DNA of 64,000 bases from Strobilurus pachycystidiatus (taxonomy: Eukaryota > Basidiomycota > Agaricomycetes > Agaricales > Physalacriaceae), in contig JAHLMK010000017.1 in the NCBI GenBank assembly GCA_019915135.1, positions 868,001 through 932,000 on the forward strand, in the 5' to 3' direction. The translations under genes and the position numbers were made by a program. The notes below the pieces were generated by a model, which saw only the letters and a list, made by a program, of their open reading frames with translations, had not been told where the DNA came from and did no database searches. Shown here one piece after another: positions 33,465-47,628 of this stretch. Position 1 is the first letter of the stretch, and each line of letters opens with the position of its first letter.

Positions 33465-35251
33465 GTTTTCCGCACGTACAAATCCTAACTATGAGCAATC
33501 TTCCATTGCACGGACACTCGACCCATTTCTTGTATAGTATCCGCATCGTTTCAATCAGCTTCGCTGGTTCTCGAACGGTTTTCTGGGCATCATCAACAGA
33601 CAGAACAAGTATCTGTATCCCCTTGCGTACTTGACATGCTGTGATCAGTATGCGCCGCTCTTTGTTGCCTTTGTTGACATGCGAATACTATACTTTCCCT
33701 TCATATCTAGCTAGCCATATGTACTATGGTCCTTCTTTAATCAACTTTGCCCGTTAATACCAGCCCTCTTTCTATGCTTTGCGTGACAATACTCTAGAGC
33801 TCTGAAGAGGCTCTCAGGCCATTGGCATGGCCATGATGATGAAATGCGCGCCACAGTGCACATCGACATGTGATGATCGGATCTGTCGGGCCGATACAAG
33901 CCGGCATATCTCGCGGCATCTTTCCTTTGTTCTAAGTTCTTTGCCCTTTCAACTTGTGTTCATTCTACCACCATGACGAAGCCCGGTCTTGGCGACCCTC
34001 TTGATCAAAGGGCATCTTGGGCAGATTGCTAGACAACCAACCTCTTTCGTCTTTGACTCGTAGCTCTGTGACTGATCACTACCCTTTCTTCGGTATGAAT
34101 GATCTTTCAATGTAGCCATGCACTTTCCGGGAACGAACGATCTCTTCCGAGAAGACTTGAATTTGGTATGAGCATTATTTGCTAGTGGGGAACGCTCGGA
34201 CTTCCGCGAGTCGCGGTCATTCGAGAACGTCCTTCATACAACTCAGTCTGGTGCGTGCCTTGGATGCACTCCTTTGTCGCTGACCTTACATCGTCCCACT
34301 CCAGCATATACGCTTGACAGTTGTCAAGACCAGAGAATAACGAGATATCACGCTTTGGAATCAAGGTCGCAAGTCTACCAGAAGCAGAGTTCTATCTACG
34401 AGTCGAGCGTTAGGTTGTTCCGAGTCAAATGTTCCATAACCTTATCGACCGAAGTCTTCCTGAAGGACACTACTACTTCACGAATGCAACACAGCTCATG
34501 CTACCGCGAGATTGCAGCTCTTCTTGACGGACACATAGTACAGTCGACGGCTTATAGAGCGAGATTGCATCGAACCATTGTAGGTCACCTCGTGTACCCT
34601 TTCAAATCTCTTTCGGTTTCATTGCTAAAGTTCTTTCCAAGCCAGTCGAATACTGGTGACCACACAATGGACGCAACGTTCATGCTACGGTGTAAATGGG
34701 GCACCAAATCCTTGGACGTCCTCGTGTACGCTTTGTTACTCAAAACTTTCCGCTAGACTTTAGTATAACTAGCGCCCTTTCCAGAACGCACTATCCGCAC
34801 ACAAGGCCCTCTCATGACTCGTGTGCCACCCAATGCGGCCAGATGCACTGAGTCATATCCTTGTCATTGTCTCTGGCTTATTCCTGAGCTTTCCATCCCA
34901 TTGTGCTAATATCGGTCATCCGCTTTTTCGACATTGTAAGCTGAATTCATTGACTACTTGCATGCCCTTTATTGACATTTTCAAGGGCTGCTAATCTCCA
35001 CCGACAAGGACCGCCATTGTGTAGTCGGGGCCGACTATGATCCGCTCTCTGTGTGGCGTCATGCGTGGAATTGGCGGACCGGGGACCTCAAAGCAATTGG
35101 TGAATGGGATCAATGGGTTGGGAGGAATAGCCGCATTAGGAGGGGACTCAACAGGCAGCCACTCATCAATTGGCCCTTACGCAATCCAGGACCTTCCGGA
35201 TCTGGCTACATGGAAAAGCAATCACTTGCCAATCGTCATTTGCGGGCTTGC
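33465..35251. other. 1.8-kb stretch without a supported gene
   Basis: The longest frame (about 160 codons from 34274) has no low-entropy or domain signal and no plausible splice partners. Nothing repeat-like was noticed. Confidence 0.45.
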
Positions 35252-35258
35252 TATAAAG
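35252..35258 (+). promoter_or_regulatory. TATA box of the Clp1-like gene
   Basis: TATAAAG 51 bases before the ATG at 35303. It favours the start at 35303 (or 35321) over the longer open frame that begins near 35051. Confidence 0.55.
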
Positions 35259-35302
35259 GGGCTGATTGCCATGACTGTACCACTGCACTTTCCTTCCCAA
35301 CA

Positions 35303-36343
35303 ATGCTCGACCACGAAAACATGCCTTTCCGCCGCCGCAACTTCTCCACCCGCGTCAAGCGGCGCTACAACTCCTACAAGGCCCATCCCACCATCGCGCC
35401 CGGCAACCTGTCCCCCAAGCGCAAGCAGCTGAAGGCTCAGCAGCTGAAGAAAACGGAGGACCCCATCACTCTCAGACTCAAAACGTTCATCTCCTGCAAG
35501 GTCGACAATGCTCCCAAGCAGGAGGCCACCGTTCCCGTCATCCTTCCTCGCCACCTAAATCGTCCAGAGTCGAAAGAGTCCGACGTGACTGTTCCCGGCC
35601 TGGACGTGCCCCCTGCATTTGTTCGCGACAGCTTCGGGATCTATGGTGTAGCCCTGTTCCGCGCCCTCGCCCAGACGCGTACGATAGTAGACTCGAACGC
35701 GGCCCGTGCACTCCCCCCGTCCGTGAAAATCACCATCCCAGACTCGTACTCGGAGGACCGGCCGACACACGTCCTTGCGGCGTACGCCCCAAATTGCCAG
35801 AACGTGACGCTCTTCCCAGTCCACAGCATCGTCCTTGCGGCGCACTGCCACAACTTCCCTCCACTCGCCCCTCCCACAGAACCGCTTCCACCCGATCATC
35901 TCCCAGTGCAGCCTTTCTGCATCCCCCATGTTCAATCATATGCTGCACTATCGCAATACCTCTACACCCACCGCCAGGACCTGCTCTTTGCCAGTCTCTG
36001 CGCGCCAATACCCCCGCCAAAGTTCTTCCCTACCACGCCGCACAGCACCAGCTCGCCGCTGCCGTCCATCTCGAAGGATGACATGCTCAAGTTTGCTCGT
36101 GAACTGTCGGAGACGTACACAGAGCACAAGCTTCTCCAGTCCATCAGCTCGATACACTTCCTGTGGAAGGATGTGTACGCGCTACAGATACACGACGAGG
36201 GCCTGTGGGAAATCCTGGACGTGGCCTGGGGTGTCTACATTTGTGCCGTGGCGTGCAAGACGGGTGTTTCGACCGATGCTCTTTTTGAGCTGTTGCCTTC
36301 CTTCGACTCGGAAGAGTCAACAGTATCTGAAATAAGTTTCTAA
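35303..36343 (+). CDS. Clp1 (clampless)-like protein of basidiomycete sexual development
   Basis: Predicted 346-residue intronless protein. In Coprinopsis and Ustilago, Clp1 acts below the mating-type homeodomain proteins and is needed for clamp formation and dikaryon growth. The sequence shows a basic N-terminus (RRRNFSTRVKRRYNSYKA) and a central FGIYGVALFRALAQTRTIVD block. Then comes a BTB-like stretch, VTLFPVHSIVLAAHCHNFPP, proline loops, and YAALSQYLYTHRQDLLFASL. The C-terminal helices include LSETYTEHKLLQSISSIHFL and LWEILDVAWGVYI. I assign it to the Clp1-like family from memory of this order of blocks; the exact orthology is not proven. A second ATG at 35321 is possible. Confidence 0.65.
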   Translation: MLDHENMPFRRRNFSTRVKRRYNSYKAHPTIAPGNLSPKRKQLKAQQLKKTEDPITLRLKTFISCKVDNAPKQEATVPVILPRHLNRPESKESDVTVPGLDVPPAFVRDSFGIYGVALFRALAQTRTIVDSNAARALPPSVKITIPDSYSEDRPTHVLAAYAPNCQNVTLFPVHSIVLAAHCHNFPPLAPPTEPLPPDHLPVQPFCIPHVQSYAALSQYLYTHRQDLLFASLCAPIPPPKFFPTTPHSTSSPLPSISKDDMLKFARELSETYTEHKLLQSISSIHFLWKDVYALQIHDEGLWEILDVAWGVYICAVACKTGVSTDALFELLPSFDSEESTVSEISF

Positions 36344-36753
36344 GCCTCCATGTATACCTCTTTGACCGTACTTATCATTACTTATGCACATATGTAAAAC
36401 CACTCACACTACGTAATTACTGTATCTTCTTGTATGGATAAAATAAGAAATCCAAACAAATTAAAAACACTTATCCACTGTTAAATTTGTACGGTAAACG
36501 CGAGTTAGAGTACGCCACATAGGTACACAGCCACTCGTACTGTTTTGGATGTCGCCGGCGCGACTTTCCGCCACTCTTCTCAGTGCCATCATCTTCATAA
36601 ACCAGAGCTTGATTATCAAAGAAAGCGCCTTCACCAAGGCCTAGACATCCTTCCAGTTCCACGGCGCCGGCATAGACGTGCACATGTGATTGACCCGGAG
36701 TTCATCGCTTCCAATGACGAGTAACGAGCGTTCCTTGGCAGCCACCCTCAATT
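36344..36753. other. Intergenic region between Clp1-like gene and PEX1
   Basis: Holds the 3' flank of the Clp1-like gene and the PEX1 promoter. A minus-strand frame at 36471-36683 has no support. Confidence 0.4.
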
Positions 36754-40690
<3,937 letters not shown>

Positions 40691-41063
40691 GTGTGAAGAA
40701 TGAAACAATGACACCATCTAGCGTATGTGTGCAGAGATCCTCTCAATGTCACCGTGTGGAGTCGTTGGATGCTAACGGCAGTGCATCCACTTATGCAACG
40801 CCTCATGGTAGAGACTCTTCCGGCAGACTCATGCAACCTGACCCAAGATTAACAGTATCGTTGCTCATTTCTTTAAATAGAGCAAGAGATCCAAATAACC
40901 TCGGAAAGCCTCCTCGTCTTCGCTAGGATGGGAGAAGTATAAAGGGCAATCATGACAAGAACGAATATTGCTACACTCATTGCGAGGGTGCATATATGTC
41001 AATTGAAAATTGTCATGGTATGAACGAGCTAGTCCGTATGAACATGGAAGATAACATGATAGA
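40691..41063. other. Convergent intergenic region
   Basis: 3' flanks of PEX1 and of chitin deacetylase copy 1. No gene supported. Confidence 0.4.
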
Positions 41064-41072
41064 AGAGAGGAA

Positions 41073-42153
41073 TTAGCACTCCCATGACGAGTCGCGCGAG
41101 GAAGGACTCCCAACGCTGATGTATGGAGATTGCCCGAGACATTCCGCGAGCGTGACGAGCTTGTATCCAGCCTTCTGGAGCGTAGCTATGGCTTCAGGGA
41201 GGACGACTTGGCTGAAAGTTGCGAGTGAGGAAAATGATATCTGTCAAGGCAGTAACAAACTTACGCAGTGCCTTTGAGGGTCTCATGGTTCAACGCCAAG
41301 ATGTTGGTGGGTTTAGACTTGGCAAGGCTCTTGTAATCCTTGATAGATTGCGACGTCGACACTCCAGCAGAGTCACCGGAGTCGAAGTCCCAATTCACGA
41401 GCGTCTGTCCACGCTCTTCGGCCACATTTCGAACCTTCAGCGATTGTTCGCCATAAGCTAGAAAAGCTCAGAGTAAGACTTGATAAGTAGAGGGAAATAG
41501 CACATACGAGGCCTAGTGAATGCAACCTGAGCACCAGTGATCTTCTTGATGGCCTCTGCTAGATGTGGTTAGGCCTTGGGCATGCGAAGACTGAGGATGC
41601 AATTCGCCTTCGGTTCTTGAGAACTCCGATCGTACTTCCGACTTGGTGAGCTCTGGCAAATGCGCATGGCTCCACGTGTGAGATGCCACTTGATGGCCAT
41701 TATTGTAAGCGAGCTTGACGCGAGAAGCAGGCTTCTTGTGGTATATGCATGCGTCTGATATGTATGGTCAAGTCTAGAAGGTTAGAGGGTCCAGTCTGGG
41801 CTCACAGTTATTTCCATCTGCAGTAAAGTCAGGATAGAACTGTTGCGAAATTGTAGACACAACGTAACTTACTAAAGAAGAAAGTGCCTTTGGCACCCGC
41901 ATCGTTCAGTGTTTGGACAATGTCCTCCATGTATTTGTAAGGTCCGTCATCCTGAGCGGCGAGCATTAGAGCGTACAAGTCGTTGGAAGCTACGACTCAC
42001 GAAGGTAAGTGCAGCGGTGTTCGGTACTGTACAAGAAGTGATGACTTTCGTAGTGGCTCGCTCTTCGAGGGGTACGCCAGACACCGGGGAAGCAAGGGTC
42101 CTGAGAGCAAGCGACGCGACAATGACCTGGGAGAGCCCAGTGAGTAAGAACAT
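41073..42153 (-). CDS. Chitin/polysaccharide deacetylase (CE4), tandem copy 1
   Basis: Predicted 257-residue secreted CE4 enzyme that removes acetyl groups from chitin in the wall. Exons: 42153-42001, 41951-41873, 41817-41806, 41754-41608, 41558-41508, 41457-41265, 41211-41073. The ATG at 42153 (MFLLTGLSQVIVASLALRTL, a signal peptide) is preferred to the ATG at 42183, because a TATA box lies only about 10 bases upstream of the latter. CE4 motifs: TFDDGP (metal Asp, split by intron 1), SHTWSH (HxxxH), TRPPYG, WDFDSGDSAG and LALNHE. The C-terminus has TLAECLG and ends WEC. Exon 3 is 12 bases. Intron 4 has a GC donor (41607-41559), whereas copy 2 has GT there. Confidence 0.9.
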
Positions 42154-42190
42154 GATGGACGTCGACTGAGCAGCAGTGGACATACAGGCA

Positions 42191-42202
42191 CGTATTTATA
42201 TA
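42191..42202 (-). promoter_or_regulatory. TATA box of chitin deacetylase 1
   Basis: TATATAAATACG on the minus strand. It is 38 or more bases from the ATG at 42153 but immediately before the ATG at 42183, so it decides the start in favour of 42153. Confidence 0.6.
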
Positions 42203-42987
42203 CCAAAAAAATCCCCCGTGACCCCCGCCCCAGAGACTGAGCCCACTCTTGACAATCAATAATGACATGCAGACTGAGACTCGAGAGTAAGACCCCTCCA
42301 AGAGGCCCACCTGGCCCTGGGTTTTAAGGAGATCGTCAGGGACGGCTGCCTAAGCTTCGAGCATGCATGGTTCACAAGTAGCATGCACTGGTGCAAGCTG
42401 GGTGTAAGACGCGTTGAGCGTGTCGTCCTGGCTATACTGCACGAGTTAAACTCAAAGGCGTGTAAAACTGTTAAAAAGGCTCCTCCGAGGTCTCGCACAG
42501 ATAAAGGCCTGTTCATGAGGAGCATTTCACTTACAGCCTTGGCATCGTCATCCGTCAATGCGCGTAAACACTAAGCTCGATTATTGAGCTTGGATGCTCG
42601 TAGTTTTCGCCGGATACATAGAGAGGTGAGGTGATGAGTGTGGACAATTCGCTCCACCGAACTCCAGAAACGAGTGATGGCAGCAAGATTGAAGATGGCA
42701 AAGACCATGAAGGGTGTGCAACGGTCCACCCCTGAAAGCCACTTCGGTCCGGGATCCGGGACCAGGCATCGTCATCACACTCATTGTGAGCGTGTTATAA
42801 TATAGGTCAACTTGAGACTGTCATGGGTATAAACGAGCGGCTGGTATTTTTGAAAATTAGAATGGAATGTTAGAATCAATACGCGTCAAATGGGAGTGTG
42901 CTGTTCAACTGTCCGAAAATGGATGTCACAATTCGCCACGTGGGGTTGCCCGCCTTGCCTATTAGTATCTTGAGATTCAGAGAGGAA

Positions 42988-44052
42988 TCAACACTCCCAT
43001 GACGAGTCGCGCGAGGAAGGACTCCCGACGGTGATGTATGGAGATTGCCCGAGACATTCCGCGAGCGTGACGAGCTTGTATCCAGCCTTCTGGAGCGTAG
43101 CTATGGCTTCAGGGAGGACGACCTGGCTGAAAATTGCGAGTAAGGCGTACGATATCTGTCAAGGCAGTGACGAACTTACGCAGTGCCTTTGAAGGTCTCA
43201 TGGTTCAACGCCAAGACGCTAGCGGGTTTGGACTTGGCAATGCTCTTGTAATCCTTGATAGATTGCGACGTCGACTCTCCAACGGAATCACCAGAGTCGA
43301 AGTCCCATGTCACAAGTGTCTGGCCACGCTCTTCAGCCACATTTCGAACCTTCAGCGAGTATTCGCCATAGGCTAGAAAAGCTCAGAGTAAGACTTGACA
43401 GGGAGAATGTCAACATACGAGGTCTAGTGAATGCAACTTGAGCACCAGTGATCTTCTGGATGGCATCTGCTCTATGTGGTCAGGCCCTGGGCATGCGACG
43501 ACTGGAGGTTCAAAACACCTTCGGTTTTTGAAAACTCCGATCGTACTTGCGACTTGGTGAGCTCCGGTAAATGCGCATGGCTCCACGTATGAGATGCCAC
43601 TTGATGTCCGTGATCGAAAGCGAACTTGACGCGAGAAGCAGGCTTCTTGTGGTATATGCATGCGTCTAATATGTATGGTCAAGTCTAGAAGGTTAGAGGG
43701 TCCAGTCGGAGCTCACAGTTATTTCCATCTGCAGAAAAGTCAGGACACAACTGTTGCGAAATTGTAGACACAACGTACTAAAGAAGAAAGTGCCTTTGGC
43801 CCCAGCATCGTCCAGTGTTCGGACAATTTCCTTCGTGTATTTATAAGGTCCGTCATCCTGAACGGTGAGCATTAGAACATACAAAACGCGCCGAAGCCTC
43901 ACGAAGGTAATTGCAGCGGTGTTCGGCACTGTACAAGAAGTGATAACTTTCGCAGTGGCTCGCTCTTCGATGTGTATCGATGACGGATGAGCAAGGGCCC
44001 GGAGAGCAAACGACGCGACGAGGATGTGCAAGAAGCCAGAGAATAAGAACAT
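42988..44052 (-). CDS. Chitin/polysaccharide deacetylase (CE4), tandem copy 2
   Basis: Predicted 256-residue paralogue of copy 1 with the same seven-exon plan. Exons: 44052-43903, 43857-43779, 43728-43717, 43665-43519, 43469-43419, 43372-43180, 43126-42988. All CE4 motifs are intact: TFDDGP, SHTWSH, TRPPYG, WDFDSGDS and LALNHE. Signal peptide MFLFSGFLHILVASFALRAL begins at 44052; an in-frame ATG at 44082 lies next to a TATA box and is probably upstream of transcription. Intron 4 has a normal GT donor. Promoters differ: a MITE sits 0.5 kb upstream of this copy only, so the two genes may be expressed differently (inference). Confidence 0.9.
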
Positions 44053-44090
44053 GATGGGGGTCGAATGAGTAGCAGTGGACATGAAGGCGC

Positions 44091-44100
44091 GTATTTATAA
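44091..44100 (-). promoter_or_regulatory. TATA box of chitin deacetylase 2
   Basis: TTATAAATAC on the minus strand, equivalent in position to the box of copy 1, about 40 bases before the ATG at 44052. Confidence 0.6.
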
Positions 44101-44609
44101 GTCCAGAGTGCACCAGGGGTGCACGGTGCACCGAACCTAGTAACGTATCCGAAATTTAACCTCCCTCTTCTTGAAAAGTTTTATATTCAGTCCGACTGGG
44201 GAGACTACGAACAGTAAGAACCTATCTCCTTTGACATAGCCGAGTAGTAAGCTTCAAGACCGCACGAAGAGGTACCCCTTCATTTGCCTTGGGGTTTGAA
44301 GGGGGATCGCATCAGGGTTGAGCGCATAGTGGTTTCAAGCCATAGCCTAGGCTATGGTGCAAGATCGCGTTGAGCGTGTCTTTCTAGCGCTGTTTTACCT
44401 GCACGGGATGGAAGCGTGTCAATCCTACTTTGAAGAGCTTCCATCGAGGTCTCTCAAACATGAGGGCCGGTTCATGATCGCGCGGCGCGAGGAGCATAAC
44501 ACTTGTAGGCCATTGGTCGGTGCGCGGAACGCGATTGAGCTTGGGGTTACTTCGGATACGAATCCGTACCAACCGCGGCACCGGCAGAGAAATGAGGTGA
44601 TGAGTATTA

Positions 44610-44690
44610 GGCTTAGTTCAGCAACAATTCCGGACTGGAAAATCCGGACCCGGGTGGAATCCGAATTCCCTGTTCTGGTAGGTGAGTCAT
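44610..44690. repeat. Left terminal inverted repeat of the MITE
   Basis: 81 bases, exact reverse complement of 44986-45066. Confidence 0.95.
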
Positions 44691-44985
44691 GAGCACCTTG
44701 TAAAGGCGCTCGCCGGCCCTCGTCCCCGCAATTCCGAGCAATACCGCATGGCCCGAACAACTTCCCGCCTATCCCGCCTCAGCTGGCGGGTGATTTTCTG
44801 ATTGTTTTCAAACACTGCTATTACTGTACTGTAATTACAATTACATTTGCTTTGCATGTGCCACATATTTGAGTTGTTTTAGAGCTGATAAGGATGCCCC
44901 GCCTTAGGGTGCGGGCATTGTACGGGAGAACGCGAAGCTTCCGGCAGCGTGCACAACGTTCCGAGCAGTCCGTGACGACGAGGTG

Positions 44986-45066
44986 ATGACTCACCTACCA
45001 GAACAGGGAATTCGGATTCCACCCGGGTCCGGATTTTCCAGTCCGGAATTGTTGCTGAACTAAGCC
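44986..45066. repeat. Right terminal inverted repeat of the MITE
   Basis: 81 bases, exact reverse complement of 44610-44690. Confidence 0.95.
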
Positions 45067-45185
45067 TTAGTGTGGAGATTTCGTTTCCCCAGCTACAGAC
45101 CGTCAGAGATGAGTGATGGGCACTGTTGGCAGAGACCGTGAAGGGTGCAACCCCTGGAGATCACTTCGGTCCGGGTTCCGGGACC

Positions 45186-45917
45186 TGCCGCCAGTGCGCC
45201 ACCGTTACTGCATGTTCAACATAACTTACATATTTGCATGCATCGGAGAGCTTTCAGTAGTCTCTCAGTACACCCCAGCCAACATAAGCTCTGATCTGCG
45301 CGTCCGGATTCCCGTTGACTCCTTGTATCCATGTGTCGGAATATCATCATCAAAATCAATCAATCAGACTGAGGTTATAGAGGAGCAGGGACAGAGCATA
45401 GACGAGCACCAAGCGAGCCAATGGTCTTCCAGCTGTGGCGGGCTATGTCTTCCTTGCAAGTAGTCTCATTGGTCAGGATTGGTGAGGTGTAAAGACTGTC
45501 ATCGTTCAACCTTGCGACTCGGAGTCTCGTTGAATCGACGAGGTTAAGTTATTAGTCCTTCATAGTCGAAATCCGGTCTAAGATCTCATGGCCTGCAGGG
45601 TTATCCGCCAAGAAACAAATCGACACCAACAAGATTGATACCGTCCCAGAGAGAAATCTATATAGATACATGCAGAGCACGACAGGGGGCCGAGAGGGAA
45701 TGAATGCGAAGGCTGATAAATAATGGTCAGAGAGATATGCACATGAGTAAGAAACGATTGAATAATGATCAGAAAAAATGCGAGGAACCTCGGTCATATA
45801 AGTTAGTAGGGCGACAAGCAGACGAATGAAGATAGGTAGGAAATGAACAGACAAGTATGCGGTCTGCATGATGCTTGGCCCAAACAGAAAGCCGGGGACG
45901 AAAGGTAGTGCACCTGC
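45186..45917. other. Intergenic region
   Basis: Beyond the duplication unit and before the 3' end of the minus-strand unknown gene. No gene supported. Confidence 0.4.
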
Positions 45918-46743
45918 TCAACAGGTGAAATTGTTCAGCACAGATTTGCTCTTCCTGCGGACGCTTTTGGAGATTCTATTCACCAACGAGTCGGGGGAGG
46001 TCAGGGAGCTTTTCGATTTCTTTGATTGGAGCATGGGACCAGCGAAGACGGAAGGTGGAGGGACGGGTTGGTGGAGGTTGGTAGACGTGGCTTTCTGGAC
46101 TGAGACGTCGATGACCAGTTGGGATGCGTGTGACTGGGTGCTCAGGATGTCGGCCGAGCTCGAGGAGCGAGAGCGGCCCAGGCGACGCGGTATCAACTGC
46201 CCGACGGCGCGTGAAATGGAGGACGTTCGGCGCTTGACGCCAGCTGGGGAGGCCGCACGGAGCTGGCCCAGTGTGTCTAATTCCTCCAACTGGCAGCGCG
46301 AGGAGGCGAGGGAATCGAGGCTTCTCTGTGGTAATGACGTAAATACAGCGTGACTGAGCAGTTTGAAGGATGTTTACCCGTCTGAACTGTGGCGGAATGG
46401 CAGAGAGCATGCGGACTTGTCTGCCGTTAACATCTATTGATTCTGTGAGCTCGTCGGAGAGCTCAAAGAAAAGATTAGCGAGAGTCATACCTCTTTCAAT
46501 CGAAAAATTCTCACCAATGCCAAGTTAGTTGTCGGGACGCTCCTCCTGCGCATGTCCTTGGTCTCAACATCAACCAGCTCGTCTTGGTCGTCCTTCGGAG
46601 CACGGTCGCGTCGGCGCTGCTCCCTTGCAGCGCGTCGCTCGTTCTCCTCCTCGATCCTCCGAAACATCTATATGACATTGAGACAGTGGATTGAGTGCAA
46701 GCCGCCTGCTCACCCTTTCAAAATTCTCCTGTACCTCCTCCAT
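45918..46743 (-). CDS. Small basic Ser-rich protein of unknown function
   Basis: Predicted 224-residue protein. Exons: 46743-46714, 46667-46515, 46461-46378, 46325-45918. The N-terminal 45 residues are a charged helix (MEEVQENFERMFRRIEEENE then RRAAREQRRRDRAPKDD), probably a coiled coil. A short conserved-looking stretch follows (LSDELTESIDVNGRQVRMLS). The last exon is basic and Ser-rich (SISRAVGQLIPRRLGRSRSS, VRRKSKSVLNNF), with many possible phosphosites. No known domain recognised. Splice signals are good: the intron at 46514-46462 has CTAAT followed by a pyrimidine-rich acceptor. A long plus-strand frame over the last exon is a shadow. Confidence 0.6.
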
Positions 46744-47628
46744 GCTGACCTAGACGCGTAGTACGCAGAGCACCAGTGTTGGGCAGACTTGTACGCCGAG
46801 TGATTACCAGTCACTATGTGTAACGGAGCGGCATGATGCGGGTCGACAAGGGAGGACAAGGGCCGTCAACTGGTTGCTGCAACGGTCTTCGGCAGACCGG
46901 GACCAAGATGCAAAACCCCTTATGTCATCTTGACTTCCCTCTTCTCGCCGCGTCCTTGACGAAGGTCGCAAGAGTTCGCAAGCCAGCACTCTGGTAGTAC
47001 TAGTAGTGGTAGTGGTACGTACTAGTCTAGAACTACAGCGATTGATGTCGATCACGACGACGTTGACTCCACTTCATATTTTGGTCGGCACCTCTATTTA
47101 AATTACTTTACTCATGCATGGAAGGGTCAACAGCTCATGTACGTTCTTGTACGTTTGGAGGAGAACGTTGTTCCACTGGTTAACGTTTTTACTGTATTGT
47201 CAGAGCTGAAATGAACTACTGTATTCTCTCCGACCTTGCGCTTTCTTGAGAGACATGCTGCATGCTGGCGCCGACTCTGTCAAGCGAGTGACTCAGTGTG
47301 TCGGGTCGCGCCCAACAATACTGCCTTCCGCTGAGAATCGTCACTCGGTGTGTCTTCTTATTCTTGCAGGTATCGTGCAGAACGGTTACTTTGACCTGCA
47401 CATCCAGGTTTCTGGTGGAGTGAACGACGCGTCGCGTCGTGTTGATTATTTTTCCGATGCTACTCCGCGTGAAATCCGGAATTATGTGACACCGCTATCT
47501 AAATTAATCCATGATCATCTTATCAGTATGTAATCGCAAATGCTGAAAAATTTTCCTCAGCGCAGGTGGGTACATACCATGTCATATCTAGAGGCGACGT
47601 GAGGGACCCTCTCCACCACTCCCCCAAG
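46744..47628. other. Divergent intergenic region
   Basis: It holds the promoters of the small basic protein gene and of the sugar transporter. No coding evidence. Confidence 0.4.

Larger units (their letters stand above)
41064..42772. repeat. Tandem duplication, unit 1 (chitin deacetylase 1 with promoter)
   Basis: About 1.7 kb that recurs in the same orientation at 42981-45185. Homology begins just past the stop codon (agagaggaat) and continues through all exons and introns and about 590 bases of upstream DNA. It ends near the shared cacttcggtccggg...ccgggacc segment. A 208-base spacer separates the units. Confidence 0.85.
44610..45066. mobile_element. PIF/Harbinger-type MITE with perfect 81-bp terminal inverted repeats
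   Basis: Left arm 44610-44690 (begins GGCTTAGTTCAGCAACAATT) and right arm 44986-45066 are exact reverse complements over 81 bases. They enclose 295 bases without coding capacity. The element is flanked by TTA (44607-44609 and 45067-45069), a 3-bp target duplication of the TWA type known for PIF/Harbinger transposons. The perfect arms imply recent movement or gene conversion. It is non-autonomous, with no transposase. It lies inside the upstream part of duplication unit 2, and unit 1 shows the unoccupied site near 42637. Confidence 0.9.
42981..45185. repeat. Tandem duplication, unit 2 (chitin deacetylase 2 with promoter and inserted MITE)
   Basis: Direct-repeat partner of 41064-42772. Without the MITE plus one target-site copy (460 bases) it is about 1.75 kb, the same size as unit 1. 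Collinear pieces include agacgcgttgagcgtgtc (unit 1) against agatcgcgttgagcgtgtc (unit 2), and accatgaagggtgtgcaa against accgtgaagggtgcaa. Confidence 0.85.

Noticed and set aside
34274..34756. 160-codon frame in a gene-poor stretch
   Set aside because: No motif, no upstream promoter signal, composition like random sequence.
45868..46353. 161-codon plus-strand frame
   Set aside because: Antisense shadow of the last exon of the minus-strand basic protein; no splice context or domain.
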